Part shown: piece by piece, positions 1-7,827 of the stretch | How the letters are laid out: each line of letters opens with the position of its first letter | How positions within the stretch are numbered: position 1 is the stretch's first letter | Origin: Actinomycetota bacterium | GTDB lineage: Bacteria > Actinomycetota > Actinomycetes > S36-B12 | NCBI GenBank assembly: GCA_010029945.1 | Contig: RGQW01000007.1 | Location: 1-24,869 of the forward strand | Direction of reading: 5' to 3' | DNA: 24,869 nucleotides | Notes under the pieces: model-generated | Told to the model about the DNA's origin: nothing | Databases searched by the model: none | Seen by the model: only the letters and a program-made list of their open reading frames with translations | Translations under genes and position numbers: made by a program

Positions 1-545
1 ACAACTGCCAGGGCAAGAATGATGTTCCGGAAGCTCGGCCCAAGAACAGCCGCGATAGCAAGTGCGAAAATCAACTCCGGGATGGCAAGAAAGACATCCA
101 CTATGCGCATCAGGAAGTTGTCAACTCGCCCTCCTCGCATCGCCGCCACGCTTCCCACGATCGTCCCGATGACCAGAGTGGAGATAACCACCGTCAAGGA
201 CAGTTGCAAAGACAGACGCGAGCCCCACACGATGCCGTAAAGAACGTCTCCGCCCGTCGAATCGGTACCGAGGACATGGCCCGCCTCACCAGGCGGAACG
301 TCAATGTTGGCCCAATCTCGAGGAGACTGATACGGATCCGGCTCGTTGGCGCCCACCAATAGCGGCGCGAAAATCGCCATCAGCAAGAACAAGATGATGA
401 TGACAAAACCAATGACAGTCAGTGGATTGCGAAGAACTTCGCGAAAAACCTCAAGACGACGTGCCCACCGCACCGAAGAAGCGCTACGACGTGGAGTCGT
501 GTTCGGATCAACCGAAGAAGAATGCTCACCCATAACCGCGGTCAT
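1..545 (-). CDS. dppC: Dipeptide/oligopeptide-type ABC transporter permease, DppC-like (partial, 3' end outside window)
   Basis: Inner-membrane permease of a peptide/nickel/opine-type ABC importer. It would pair with the DppB-like protein encoded just upstream. About 181 codons are visible; the C-terminal part with the EAA loop lies beyond the left edge. A short soluble N-terminus is followed by a hydrophobic segment at about residues 45-65. Next comes the family motif LGTDSTGGDVL and a SRLSLQLSLTV stretch at the start of the transport domain, then further hydrophobic segments. The start at 545 is chosen because its ATG overlaps the dppB stop in an ATGA. A second in-frame ATG lies four codons later, at 533. 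No binding protein or ATPase of this system is visible; they may lie to the left. Family assignment is firm; the substrate is unknown. Confidence 0.9.
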   Translation of the reverse strand, partial: MTAVMGEHSSSVDPNTTPRRSASSVRWARRLEVFREVLRNPLTVIGFVIIILFLLMAIFAPLLVGANEPDPYQSPRDWANIDVPPGEAGHVLGTDSTGGDVLYGIVWGSRLSLQLSLTVVISTLVIGTIVGSVAAMRGGRVDNFLMRIVDVFLAIPELIFALAIAAVLGPSFRNIILALAV

Positions 546-1555
546 CCGCCGAGCACCACCCTTCTATCAAGGTACGCATAGGCAATATCCACAGCAAGAT
601 TCACGAGCATGAAGATCAGAGCCGTGACGAGGACATAAGCCATGATCGTGGCCTGATCGCCGGAAAGAATTGCGCTCGTGACCCAGGAACCCAATCCTGG
701 CCAGCGGAAGATGAGTTCAACCGCTACGGCTCCCTGAAGCAGGAACCCAAATGACAGTCCAATGACCGTCGCTGTCGGAACAAAAGCGTTACGTCGAGCG
801 TGCTTCTTGACTACCTCGCGCTCCGGTAATCCTTTGGCTCGTGCCGCATCTACATATTCCTCGGACATCGTTTCCACCATGGACGAGCGCATCATTCGAA
901 CGATGATCGCCATGGCACCGAAGGCGAGAACCACCGCGGGGAGAATGAGGTGTCGAATGGCGTCCCAAAACGCAGACACGTTGCCGTTCAGAAGTGAGTC
1001 AAGTGTGTATAGGCCGGTCGGATGTGTGATGGAGTCAAATATCTCCGGAGTCGATCGTCCGAGCGGAAACCAGTCGAGCCACAGATAGAACGGTATGAGC
1101 AGCAATAATCCGAACCAGAAGGTCGGGGTACTCGCTCCGGCGATCGCAAAAAATCTGGCAGCGTGGTCGGGGCCTCGATTTCTTTTCACTCCCGCGATGG
1201 TTCCAAGAGCAATCCCACCAAGGATCGCGATCAGCGCTGCGGCGAGAGCCAGCTCTAACGTTGCCGTCATCTTGAGCCCAATGACCTCCGTCACGGGTGC
1301 CACGGACACGCCAGACCAACCCAGGTCACCTCGCAGCACCCCTCCCAGCCAGTAGGCGTACTGCACGGGAATCGGCTCATCGAGTCGATACCGGGCTTCT
1401 AGTGCAGCCACCTCATCGGGGGTCATATTCGGTGTCGCATAGATGCCAACCGGCGAACCGGTGAAGCGAGTAAGCGTGAACACGATGATGCTGACGCCGA
1501 GCATGATCAGCGGCAGCAGCATTAAGCGCCGGATCAGATACTGCCGTACTTGCAC
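542..1555 (-). CDS. dppB: Dipeptide/oligopeptide-type ABC transporter permease, DppB-like
   Basis: Inner-membrane permease, 337 aa, the usual length for DppB/OppB. The N-terminus (RRLMLLPLIMLGVSIIVFTLTR) is the typical first membrane segment. The C-terminal half carries the EAA-type cytoplasmic loop (EYVDAARAKGLPEREVV) that contacts the ATPase, followed by RWPGLGSWV, a hallmark of the family. The start is a GTG at 1553-1555, supported by a GAGG ribosome-binding site at 1561-1564, 5 nt away. It overlaps dppC by 4 nt. The 109-nt gap to the OsmC gene upstream holds a promoter-like sequence, so dppBC may be its own transcript. The substrate (peptide, opine, nickel or other) cannot be told from sequence. 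The family call is firm. Confidence 0.93.
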   Translation of the reverse strand: MQVRQYLIRRLMLLPLIMLGVSIIVFTLTRFTGSPVGIYATPNMTPDEVAALEARYRLDEPIPVQYAYWLGGVLRGDLGWSGVSVAPVTEVIGLKMTATLELALAAALIAILGGIALGTIAGVKRNRGPDHAARFFAIAGASTPTFWFGLLLLIPFYLWLDWFPLGRSTPEIFDSITHPTGLYTLDSLLNGNVSAFWDAIRHLILPAVVLAFGAMAIIVRMMRSSMVETMSEEYVDAARAKGLPEREVVKKHARRNAFVPTATVIGLSFGFLLQGAVAVELIFRWPGLGSWVTSAILSGDQATIMAYVLVTALIFMLVNLAVDIAYAYLDRRVVLGG

Positions 1556-1618
1556 GTCAACCTCACAGATCTTGATTCGCAGCGAGGGCCCGAGATTCCA
1601 CGGACTGCGACGTAAGTT

Positions 1619-1649
1619 TCTATATTTCCCGAGATCTTGCCGTTGTCAA
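1619..1649 (-). promoter_or_regulatory. Candidate promoter for dppBC
   Basis: On the minus strand a TTGACA (1644-1649) is followed after 19 nt by TATAGA (1619-1624), 64 nt before the dppB GTG. The -35 is a perfect consensus; the spacing is slightly long. It lies in the only sizeable gap between the OsmC gene and dppB. Inferred from motif match and position only. Confidence 0.45.
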
Positions 1650-1664
1650 ACGGAGGCACCATCC

Positions 1665-2141
1665 TCACTTCGTGGCTGCAACCTCCCACCGAATGTCTAG
1701 GCGCACTCCGGCGTCCTTCATGAGGTTCATCACGGGGCAACGGGCCTCGACTTCTTCCACCAGCTCGTCAAGTTTGTCTTGGGTACTGCTTGTCAGGACC
1801 CGTGCATGCAGTTTCACGGTCTGGAAATGAGGACGTATCGATCGGTCGCCGCTTCGTCCGCGGATGTCAATCGTGGATGCAGCCTCAAAATCGATTCTTT
1901 CGTAGGGAAATTCGAACTCGCTCGCGGTGCGCCGAAAGGTCACCGCTTCACAACCGCACAGCGCACCCAGCACGGACTGCAGCGGAGTCGGGCCTGACCC
2001 GCCTCCTCCTGCCGCCGAGGGCTCATCGGTTACCTGAACCCCAGCTTCCGCATAGTCCAAGACGGTACGCATTGTTGCGTGAGTTGTGCCGGACACGTGC
2101 CTGCGGCGAATGAACTCGCCTTGCGGCTCTTCAAAACTCAT
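1665..2141 (-). CDS. OsmC/Ohr family protein
   Basis: Small cytosolic protein of 158 aa in the OsmC/Ohr fold family, whose studied members reduce organic hydroperoxides with a pair of cysteines. Visible are the helix after PTPLQSVLGALCGCEAV with Cys62 and Cys64, and the C-terminal RCPVMNL with Cys135. Cys64 and Cys135 match the usual redox pair in position. The central RGRSGDRSIRPHFQTVKLHARV fits the family's strand region. The ATG at 2141 overlaps the stop of the upstream oxidoreductase gene (ATGA), so the two are translationally coupled. In this operon it may protect against peroxides or reactive intermediates of the pathway, or act on a thioester or peroxide of the substrate; that is inference. 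It could also be one of the OsmC-like proteins without proven peroxidase activity. Confidence 0.85.
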   Translation of the reverse strand: MSFEEPQGEFIRRRHVSGTTHATMRTVLDYAEAGVQVTDEPSAAGGGGSGPTPLQSVLGALCGCEAVTFRRTASEFEFPYERIDFEAASTIDIRGRSGDRSIRPHFQTVKLHARVLTSSTQDKLDELVEEVEARCPVMNLMKDAGVRLDIRWEVAATK

Positions 2142-3073
2142 TGCGGATCCAATCCATCTGTCACATCGGCGTTCTCACTGTGGAGTTCAACTCCCGCATT
2201 TGCTGCTGCAATCAAGAGCAACGTCGCGAAGTCATCTTGCTCGTGGCCATGACCGATGCTGGACTCGACAATGTCCCGAGTCATATTGGTAATGGGCATC
2301 GGCACCTCGTGCTTGCGAGCTTCGGCCAGGCCGAGGTCAAAGTCCTTTCGCAGCAAGATGGGAGTGAACGTTGGGTGGAAGTCAAGATTCACCATCGCCG
2401 GCGTCTTGTACTGGCTGAAAATGCAACCCATCACGGAATTGTTGATGAAGTCCATCACGGCTTCTCGCTTCACGCCCGCCTTTTCCCCCAGCACAAGGAT
2501 CTCGGACAACGCTTGCGTGTAGATGCCGAGCAAGAGATTGTGGTAGATCTTCACAAGCCGTGCCGCTTCCCCGTCACCGACATAAGTGACCGATCGACCC
2601 AAAGACTCGATCATCGGTTGGACCAGCTGGAAAGTCTCCTCGTCACCACTACAGACAACGCTGAGTTTCCCTGCGGCGACCACCTTGCCATTGCCGGAAA
2701 CAGGGGCTGCAAAGAAGCGTGTCCCTCGCTCCGCTGCGGCCTCGCGAATCTTCTTGCTGGTCTCCACACTCACCGTTGAGCAGTCCACCACGATCTTGGG
2801 AACGGATTCCCCGGTGAGCAGCCCTACCTCTGGGTCGAGCATCACCTGCTCGAGATCCTTCGAGGCGCTCACCATCGAGAACACCACTTCTCGGTGGGCG
2901 AGATCGCGCACCGTCTCGCCTACCGACGCACCCTCATCCACGAGAGGCTGGGCCTTGGCAGCGGTCCGATTCCACACTTGGACGTCGTAACCGACTTTCA
3001 CCAACCGAGCTGCAAGCGGCGCACCCATGTTCCCTAGGCCGATCCAACCCACGGTCATTTGCTGGCTAGACAT
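2138..3073 (-). CDS. NAD(P)-dependent oxidoreductase of the 3-hydroxyisobutyrate dehydrogenase family
   Basis: Beta-hydroxyacid dehydrogenase, 311 aa, the usual family length. The N-terminal Rossmann fold shows GLGNMG at residues 12-17. The substrate-binding segment APVSGNGKVVAAGKLSVV lies at about 123-140, with one of the usual paired glycines replaced by Asn. The catalytic lysine is Lys175 in ARLVKIYHN, with the partner Asn179. Family members oxidise 3-hydroxyisobutyrate, tartronate semialdehyde and similar hydroxyacids, or reduce imines and aldehydes; this one cannot be assigned a substrate. The ATG at 3073 has GGGAG 5 nt upstream. It follows the hydrolase gene by 9 nt and overlaps the OsmC gene by 4 nt, so it probably handles a later intermediate of the compound taken up by the Liv-type importer. 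Family call sure, substrate unknown. Confidence 0.9.
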   Translation of the reverse strand: MSSQQMTVGWIGLGNMGAPLAARLVKVGYDVQVWNRTAAKAQPLVDEGASVGETVRDLAHREVVFSMVSASKDLEQVMLDPEVGLLTGESVPKIVVDCSTVSVETSKKIREAAAERGTRFFAAPVSGNGKVVAAGKLSVVCSGDEETFQLVQPMIESLGRSVTYVGDGEAARLVKIYHNLLLGIYTQALSEILVLGEKAGVKREAVMDFINNSVMGCIFSQYKTPAMVNLDFHPTFTPILLRKDFDLGLAEARKHEVPMPITNMTRDIVESSIGHGHEQDDFATLLLIAAANAGVELHSENADVTDGLDPQ

Positions 3074-3082
3074 ATCGACTCC

Positions 3083-4168
3083 CTACGCGTCTTTCGTTAT
3101 CGAGGCCCGCAACTGCGTGGCCAACCAATCGGCTGTCTTGTATCGATGCTTGGCTGCGACGTTCATGCAGCCGTGATTCCCATCGGGAAGCATCAAGAGA
3201 AAACCACCCGTCTCTTCTGCCAACCGCCGTGCACCATCCGGCGGTATTAGTCGGTCCCGAGCACCGAAAATGATCATTAGCGGGCACGCGATGTCGCCGG
3301 TGCGACCGACCAAGGACAGATTGCCCGCGTGCTCCCGTCCTTCGTTCTGGTCCGAGAGATGCGATCGGAATGTGAACGTCCTTCGGGTCAACTCAGGGAG
3401 TTGATCCCATATGGACTGCCAGTCATAAGGCCCGGCCAGAGCGGCACACGCTTTGATGCGGTGCTCTCCACTCACCATCCTGGGTGCGTAGTAGCCGCCA
3501 AGAGATACACCCCAGACACCGATGCGGTCTGCGTCCAGATCCTCGCGAGCCTCCAACCAATCGACAATCGCAGTGCCGACCTCTTCCCAGTTCCCTTGAA
3601 TGGGAAGGTCGTACTCGCTCTCTCCCTGCCCTGGGCCGTCCACAGCAAGAGTGGCCATCCCTCGATCGAGAAACAGTTGCTCGGTGCTGCGAAGTTCCTC
3701 TTTTGCGGAGTCGAGCCCACTGACCATGATGACAACGGGTGGGTTCTTTACCTCACGCGGCTTGCGCAGCACGGCGACCATTTCGCACCCCTTGTACGGG
3801 ATACCGACCCGCTCGCCTTTCGGAGACAGATACGGAAGGGCGTCCGTCAAGCACCTCACCGCGAGTTCGTGTGTGGATTTCATCTTCTCGGGATAGTCAA
3901 CAAAGACAAATTTTCCAAAGTGGTAATAGACGGCGGCGGTCCACAGGTGCTGGCCACCGGAAATCGTGCGCCCGTCGGCGATAGCTTCACGACCGAGCTC
4001 CTCGAGAACCGACCCCGCTGACACCCATGCGTCTGCCCAGTCTTCCCAGGCGATCACCGAGGACGTCACCGATTGGAAATCCGCGACCGATACCCCGTTG
4101 GTGGTGAAACGAGGCGCCCAGTGAGCGATGGCTTCTTTAACAAGTTGATCCTGCTCCACAACACTCAC
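3083..4168 (-). CDS. Alpha/beta hydrolase resembling 2,6-dihydroxypseudooxynicotine hydrolase / FrsA-type
   Basis: Cytosolic serine hydrolase, 361 aa. An N-terminal helical domain of about 125 residues precedes the alpha/beta-hydrolase core. That layout, together with SGLDSAKEEL at 150-159 near the oxyanion hole, matches the C-C bond hydrolase of Arthrobacter nicotine breakdown and the FrsA-like group. The likely triad is Ser222 in GVSLG, Asp305 in GARDRLIP and His332 in DGNHGC. VDGPGQGES at 177-185 is also typical. The start is a GTG at 4166-4168 overlapping the stop of the M24 gene (GTGA), so the two are coupled. It may cleave a C-C, ester or amide bond in the imported compound; the real substrate is not visible. 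The fold and triad are clear, the reaction is inference. Confidence 0.87.
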   Translation of the reverse strand: MSVVEQDQLVKEAIAHWAPRFTTNGVSVADFQSVTSSVIAWEDWADAWVSAGSVLEELGREAIADGRTISGGQHLWTAAVYYHFGKFVFVDYPEKMKSTHELAVRCLTDALPYLSPKGERVGIPYKGCEMVAVLRKPREVKNPPVVIMVSGLDSAKEELRSTEQLFLDRGMATLAVDGPGQGESEYDLPIQGNWEEVGTAIVDWLEAREDLDADRIGVWGVSLGGYYAPRMVSGEHRIKACAALAGPYDWQSIWDQLPELTRRTFTFRSHLSDQNEGREHAGNLSLVGRTGDIACPLMIIFGARDRLIPPDGARRLAEETGGFLLMLPDGNHGCMNVAAKHRYKTADWLATQLRASITKDA

Positions 4169-5286
4169 GCCGCCATCACCAATCCTTCCGGGAATTGGTG
4201 GATGTCTTCGAAACCATCGTCACTGATGACGATCATCTCTCCGGTTTGCACGCCCGCGGAGTGGCTCGCCGTCGTGACGTTGGGTTGAATCACGATCGCC
4301 ATCCCCGACGCCAACGTTTCCTCCGGAGTATGCGAAGGAACGCGAGATGGTGATGTCCCGATGGGTGGCAAGTAGCCCATGCCGAGTCCGTGAAAGAGGT
4401 CGTCTGTCGTCGTGTAGCCCGCGGCCTCTATCGCGGAACCCGCCGCCACGAGATCGGAACTTGGGACGCCTGGCTTGCAGGCACTTCGCATCGCCGCACG
4501 TGTACTCATGGCGGTGGCATGTAGGTCTCGATACCGGTCAGTCATCTCTCCGAGAGAGACGGTGCGAAGGATCTGCCCCGGGTACTCGGGGGCCACTGCC
4601 GCACTGAGCTCGAAGGTCACGATCGAGTTTCTTGCCAGAACCCGACCCTCCGGGACCTGACTTGGGACGTCACGATCCGGTGCTGTTGCATCGGTGACGC
4701 AGATGTAGCAGATGTGGTCGCGCCCGCCCATACGCGTGTACGTGGAACGTGCTGCTGCGAGCAAGTCCCAGTCCGTGGCACCGGGCACGCATGCTGCGAC
4801 CAGGGCCCGGGCACCGGCATCGCTCACCGCCGCACCCATGCGCAGAGCGTCGACTTCCTCACTCGACTTACGAACCCGCAGCGCGATGTGAGCCTTGTCG
4901 ATCGAGATCAACTCGATACCCAACTCCTGAGCCTTCCCACGCACCGCAACGGGCACAGTGCCCAGGGTGGCTATCACGCTCTCCGAGCCCAACAATTCAG
5001 ACGGCACCGATTCGTCAAGGTCCAGCACGTCCGTGTCATGGACAACCCGCTGCGCATATGGAATGTGATTGTGGAACTGAACCCACATGCGGCAGGAGCC
5101 TTGCTCAAGGGAAAGCCACGCCGCACGCGTCACGGCCCAACCGTTGAGGTAAGTGACATGAAGCCCGGATCGGTTCTCTCCAAACGCCAAGACCCGTCGG
5201 GCACCCACGGTGTCGGCGATGAGCAGTGTCGCTTCTCGACGCCGCAGATACTCAGTCGAGGAGAACTGGAACTGCTGAATGGTCAT
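4165..5286 (-). CDS. Creatinase-like M24 family protein with a degenerate metal site
   Basis: Pita-bread-fold protein of 373 aa with an N-terminal creatinase/prolidase-like domain (about 1-135) and a C-terminal M24 domain (about 140-373). Of the five metal ligands of active M24 peptidases, only the His (His299 in FHGLGMGY) and the last Glu (Glu350 in QTGEMIV) are kept. The two Asp positions are Glu226 and Gln238, and the first Glu is Gln334 in VIQPNV. Creatinase, a metal-free member of the fold, has a similarly lost metal site, and the C-terminal DDGFEDIHQFPEG resembles its ending. The protein is therefore more likely a metal-independent C-N hydrolase than a peptidase. Its ATG overlaps the livF stop (ATGA), which ties it to the importer. 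A substrate of creatine, amidine or amide type is inference. Confidence 0.85.
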   Translation of the reverse strand: MTIQQFQFSSTEYLRRREATLLIADTVGARRVLAFGENRSGLHVTYLNGWAVTRAAWLSLEQGSCRMWVQFHNHIPYAQRVVHDTDVLDLDESVPSELLGSESVIATLGTVPVAVRGKAQELGIELISIDKAHIALRVRKSSEEVDALRMGAAVSDAGARALVAACVPGATDWDLLAAARSTYTRMGGRDHICYICVTDATAPDRDVPSQVPEGRVLARNSIVTFELSAAVAPEYPGQILRTVSLGEMTDRYRDLHATAMSTRAAMRSACKPGVPSSDLVAAGSAIEAAGYTTTDDLFHGLGMGYLPPIGTSPSRVPSHTPEETLASGMAIVIQPNVTTASHSAGVQTGEMIVISDDGFEDIHQFPEGLVMAA

Positions 5287-6017
5287 GCGTTGTGACCAGT
5301 CTTTCCCAAGTACATGGAGGCAACCTCAGGGTTGTCCGCTATGTCTTTTGCATCTCCAATCAGACGCACCTTGCCTTGCTCCATGACCACTCCATGTGTG
5401 GCCAGGTTCATGCCGAGCCGGACGTTCTGCTCGATCATCAAAACAGTCCGCCCTTCAGCGGCCATATCGCGGATAACCGATGCAACGGTGGCCACGGATT
5501 TGGGGTCAAGTCCGAGCGATGGCTCGTCCATCAGCACGACGGCCGGATCAAGCATGAGGGCTCGGCCGATTTCCACCATGCGACGTTGTCCGCCTGAAAG
5601 GTTGCCAGCGTGCTCCTTGGCCCTCTCCTTCACCAGTGGAACCATCTCCGCAACCATGGCAAGCCGCTCCTTGAGCAGCGCGCGGTCACGTCGTATTGCG
5701 TAGCCACCCATAAGCACGTTTTCGTGCACACTCATTTCTGGGAAGAGAGCCCGGTTTTGAGGTACCTGGGCGATCCCCGACTTCAAAACTTCACTCGGTG
5801 ACAGCCCACCGATGTCGCGGCCACCAAAGGTGACGGTGCCACCCTTGGGCTTCAGAAGCCCACTGATGACGCGGAACACCGTGCTCTTGCCAGCCCCGTT
5901 CGGTCCAACAATGCAGGTGATCGTTCCCTTGTCGACCGTGAGGTCGACACCTTGAAGAACCAGGCCGCCCCCGTACCCAGCCTCGATGTTGGCCATCGTC
6001 AGCACTGACTCACTCAT
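5283..6017 (-). CDS. livF: Branched-chain-amino-acid-type ABC transporter ATP-binding protein LivF
   Basis: Cytosolic ATPase of a HAAT-family importer, 244 aa. The Walker A motif is GPNGAGKST at 38-46, the signature is LSGGQRRMVEIGRAL at 140-154, and Walker B is VVLMDEP at 160-166. MIEQNV, in place of the H-loop sequence, is typical of LivF. The open frame extends to 6059, but I chose the ATG at 6017. The family N-terminus begins here with a short lead into the domain (VLTMANIEAGYGG), and the ATG overlaps the end of livMG by 8 nt. The longer start would add a Trp- and Arg-rich stretch with no family counterpart. It partners the LivG half of the upstream fusion. The substrate is not necessarily an amino acid. 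Confidence 0.93.
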   Translation of the reverse strand: MSESVLTMANIEAGYGGGLVLQGVDLTVDKGTITCIVGPNGAGKSTVFRVISGLLKPKGGTVTFGGRDIGGLSPSEVLKSGIAQVPQNRALFPEMSVHENVLMGGYAIRRDRALLKERLAMVAEMVPLVKERAKEHAGNLSGGQRRMVEIGRALMLDPAVVLMDEPSLGLDPKSVATVASVIRDMAAEGRTVLMIEQNVRLGMNLATHGVVMEQGKVRLIGDAKDIADNPEVASMYLGKTGHNA

Positions 6018-7827
6018 TGCCCACCCCCACCATGTGGTCCGGCCCCAGATACGCCTCAATCACTTGCGGATCGTTGCGAATCTGATCTGGCGTCCCCGAC
6101 GTCAGAACTTCTCCACCGGAGAGAACGTGCACGGTGTCGCACAGACTCAAGACCAGGGGAATGTTGTGCTCGACAATGAGTACCGTCGTGCCGGCGTCGT
6201 TCAAGCGACGAATGACGGTGGCGAGTTTCTCAATCAGGGTCGGGTTGATGCCACTCGCTGGCTCGTCCAACAAAATGATGCCCGGACGCAACATCAAGAC
6301 CTGAGCGAGCTCGACGAGCTTCTGCTGACCGAAACTGAGTGCTGCAGCGTCTTGCTTCTCGAACTGCGCCAGCCCCATGAAGTCGAGAACTTCTCGTGCG
6401 CGCTCCACTTCATCACCGCTGTAGCGACCTGCCACCATCTGGCGAACGCTCGTGGTCTCCAACGGAGCCACCAAGTTGTCCAAGACCGTCATGGACTTGA
6501 ACAGGCGAGTGATCTGGAATGTTCTCCCGAGACCATCATGAGCCCGCGTCCACACGCGGTCTCGAGTGATGTTCTCGCCATCGAGCAACACCACTCCCTC
6601 GTCCGGACGGAATGTTCCCGTCATACAGTTGAACAGCGTCGTCTTGCCAGAACCATTCGGACCGATCAGGCCGGTTATCGACCCCCGCTCAATGGCCATA
6701 TCCACGTCATTGACGGCAGTAACACCGCCAAACCTCTTGACTATCCCCTTGACCTCGAGGATGTGAGAACTTCCCTCGGACTGTTGACGGGTGCGCGCGA
6801 TGATCTTGCTGATGTCCACATCTGAGACAGCCGCAATTGACTTCTGATCGATGAAGTTAACCGCGGACTTGGACTCGCGGCGCTTCTTAACGAAATTGCG
6901 AATCGTCGGAAGCAGACCCATGGGCATGAACATGACCACGAGAATCAGCACGACGCCCATGATCAAGAGCCGAGCCCGGAACTCCCCGGCCGCAATCGTT
7001 CCCACCTCGTTCAGCAACCACACAAGGAAGCCACCGATGACGGGACCCCAGAGTGTTCCTCGTCCTCCCACCAGAGCCGCGAGCACCAAGAACACACTCA
7101 TCAAGATGGCAACGACCAACGAGGGGGTGACGAATCCAAGGAATTGACCGTAGACAGCACCTGCGAACCCGAAAGGAACGGCACTGAGTGTGTAGGCCGT
7201 GACTTTGTACAGGGTCGTGTTGATGCCGATGGATGCAGCCTTACCCTCATCGTTGCGGATGGCGACCAGCCCTGCACCCAAGCGGGATCGCATGATGAAG
7301 GCGGAAAGCGCCACCGTCAGCAGCAAAATTCCCAAGAAGATGTAGTAATACGGGGTCGTTGGATTGTCCTTCGCCCATGAAGGCTGCTTGACAATGAAGC
7401 CGTCCGACCCGCCGGTCAGCCCTCTCCAGTTGGCGGCAACGAGCATGCCGAGAAGGAGTACTGCGATCGTGATGATGACGAAGGAGTGACTACGGGTACG
7501 CAGCACGATCAAGCCGACGACAAGCGCCAACAAGCCCGCTGTCACGGCGCCCAGAGGAGCAAGCCACATGGCATCTATTTCCCATGCTTTGCCCAGGATC
7601 GCGCCGGTGTACATGCCCATGTAGAGATAGACGCTGTGCCCGAGGGACACGTACCCGGCCAGGCCGCTGATGAGGTTCCAGCCCGACGCCATGATGGCGT
7701 AGAGCATGCAAATGATCAGGACGGACTCTTCGTAGCGGGTATCCGAGGCCAGAATCGGGTAGAGGATCAGCAGGCCTATCAGGATGACAGGAAGGAACCC
7801 GGACGGGCGCTTCAGAGCTGCGATCAT
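6010..7827 (-). CDS. Fused permease and ATP-binding protein, LivM-LivG
   Basis: A 605-aa fusion of two subunits of the Liv-type importer that are separate in E. coli. Residues 1 to about 310 are the LivM permease, with many membrane segments and the motif GYVSLGHSVYLYMGMYTGA at 58-76. A charged linker of about 45 residues (312-355) leads into the LivG ATPase. That domain has Walker A GPNGSGKT at 389-396, a signature region ALSFGQQKLVELAQ, Walker B IILLDEP with Asp521 and Glu522, and an H-loop His554. Such fusions occur in other bacteria and both halves look intact, so this is probably not a sequencing artefact. The ATG at 7827 overlaps the livH stop (ATGA). Confidence 0.92.
   Translation of the reverse strand: MIAALKRPSGFLPVILIGLLILYPILASDTRYEESVLIICMLYAIMASGWNLISGLAGYVSLGHSVYLYMGMYTGAILGKAWEIDAMWLAPLGAVTAGLLALVVGLIVLRTRSHSFVIITIAVLLLGMLVAANWRGLTGGSDGFIVKQPSWAKDNPTTPYYYIFLGILLLTVALSAFIMRSRLGAGLVAIRNDEGKAASIGINTTLYKVTAYTLSAVPFGFAGAVYGQFLGFVTPSLVVAILMSVFLVLAALVGGRGTLWGPVIGGFLVWLLNEVGTIAAGEFRARLLIMGVVLILVVMFMPMGLLPTIRNFVKKRRESKSAVNFIDQKSIAAVSDVDISKIIARTRQQSEGSSHILEVKGIVKRFGGVTAVNDVDMAIERGSITGLIGPNGSGKTTLFNCMTGTFRPDEGVVLLDGENITRDRVWTRAHDGLGRTFQITRLFKSMTVLDNLVAPLETTSVRQMVAGRYSGDEVERAREVLDFMGLAQFEKQDAAALSFGQQKLVELAQVLMLRPGIILLDEPASGINPTLIEKLATVIRRLNDAGTTVLIVEHNIPLVLSLCDTVHVLSGGEVLTSGTPDQIRNDPQVIEAYLGPDHMVGVGNE

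Noticed and set aside
4165..5286. Calling the M24 protein an active Xaa-Pro dipeptidase
   Set aside because: Three of five metal ligands are not the usual residues.
6010..7827. livM-livG fusion as an assembly error or lost stop codon
   Set aside because: The linker is a plausible charged sequence, both halves are complete, and such fusions are known.
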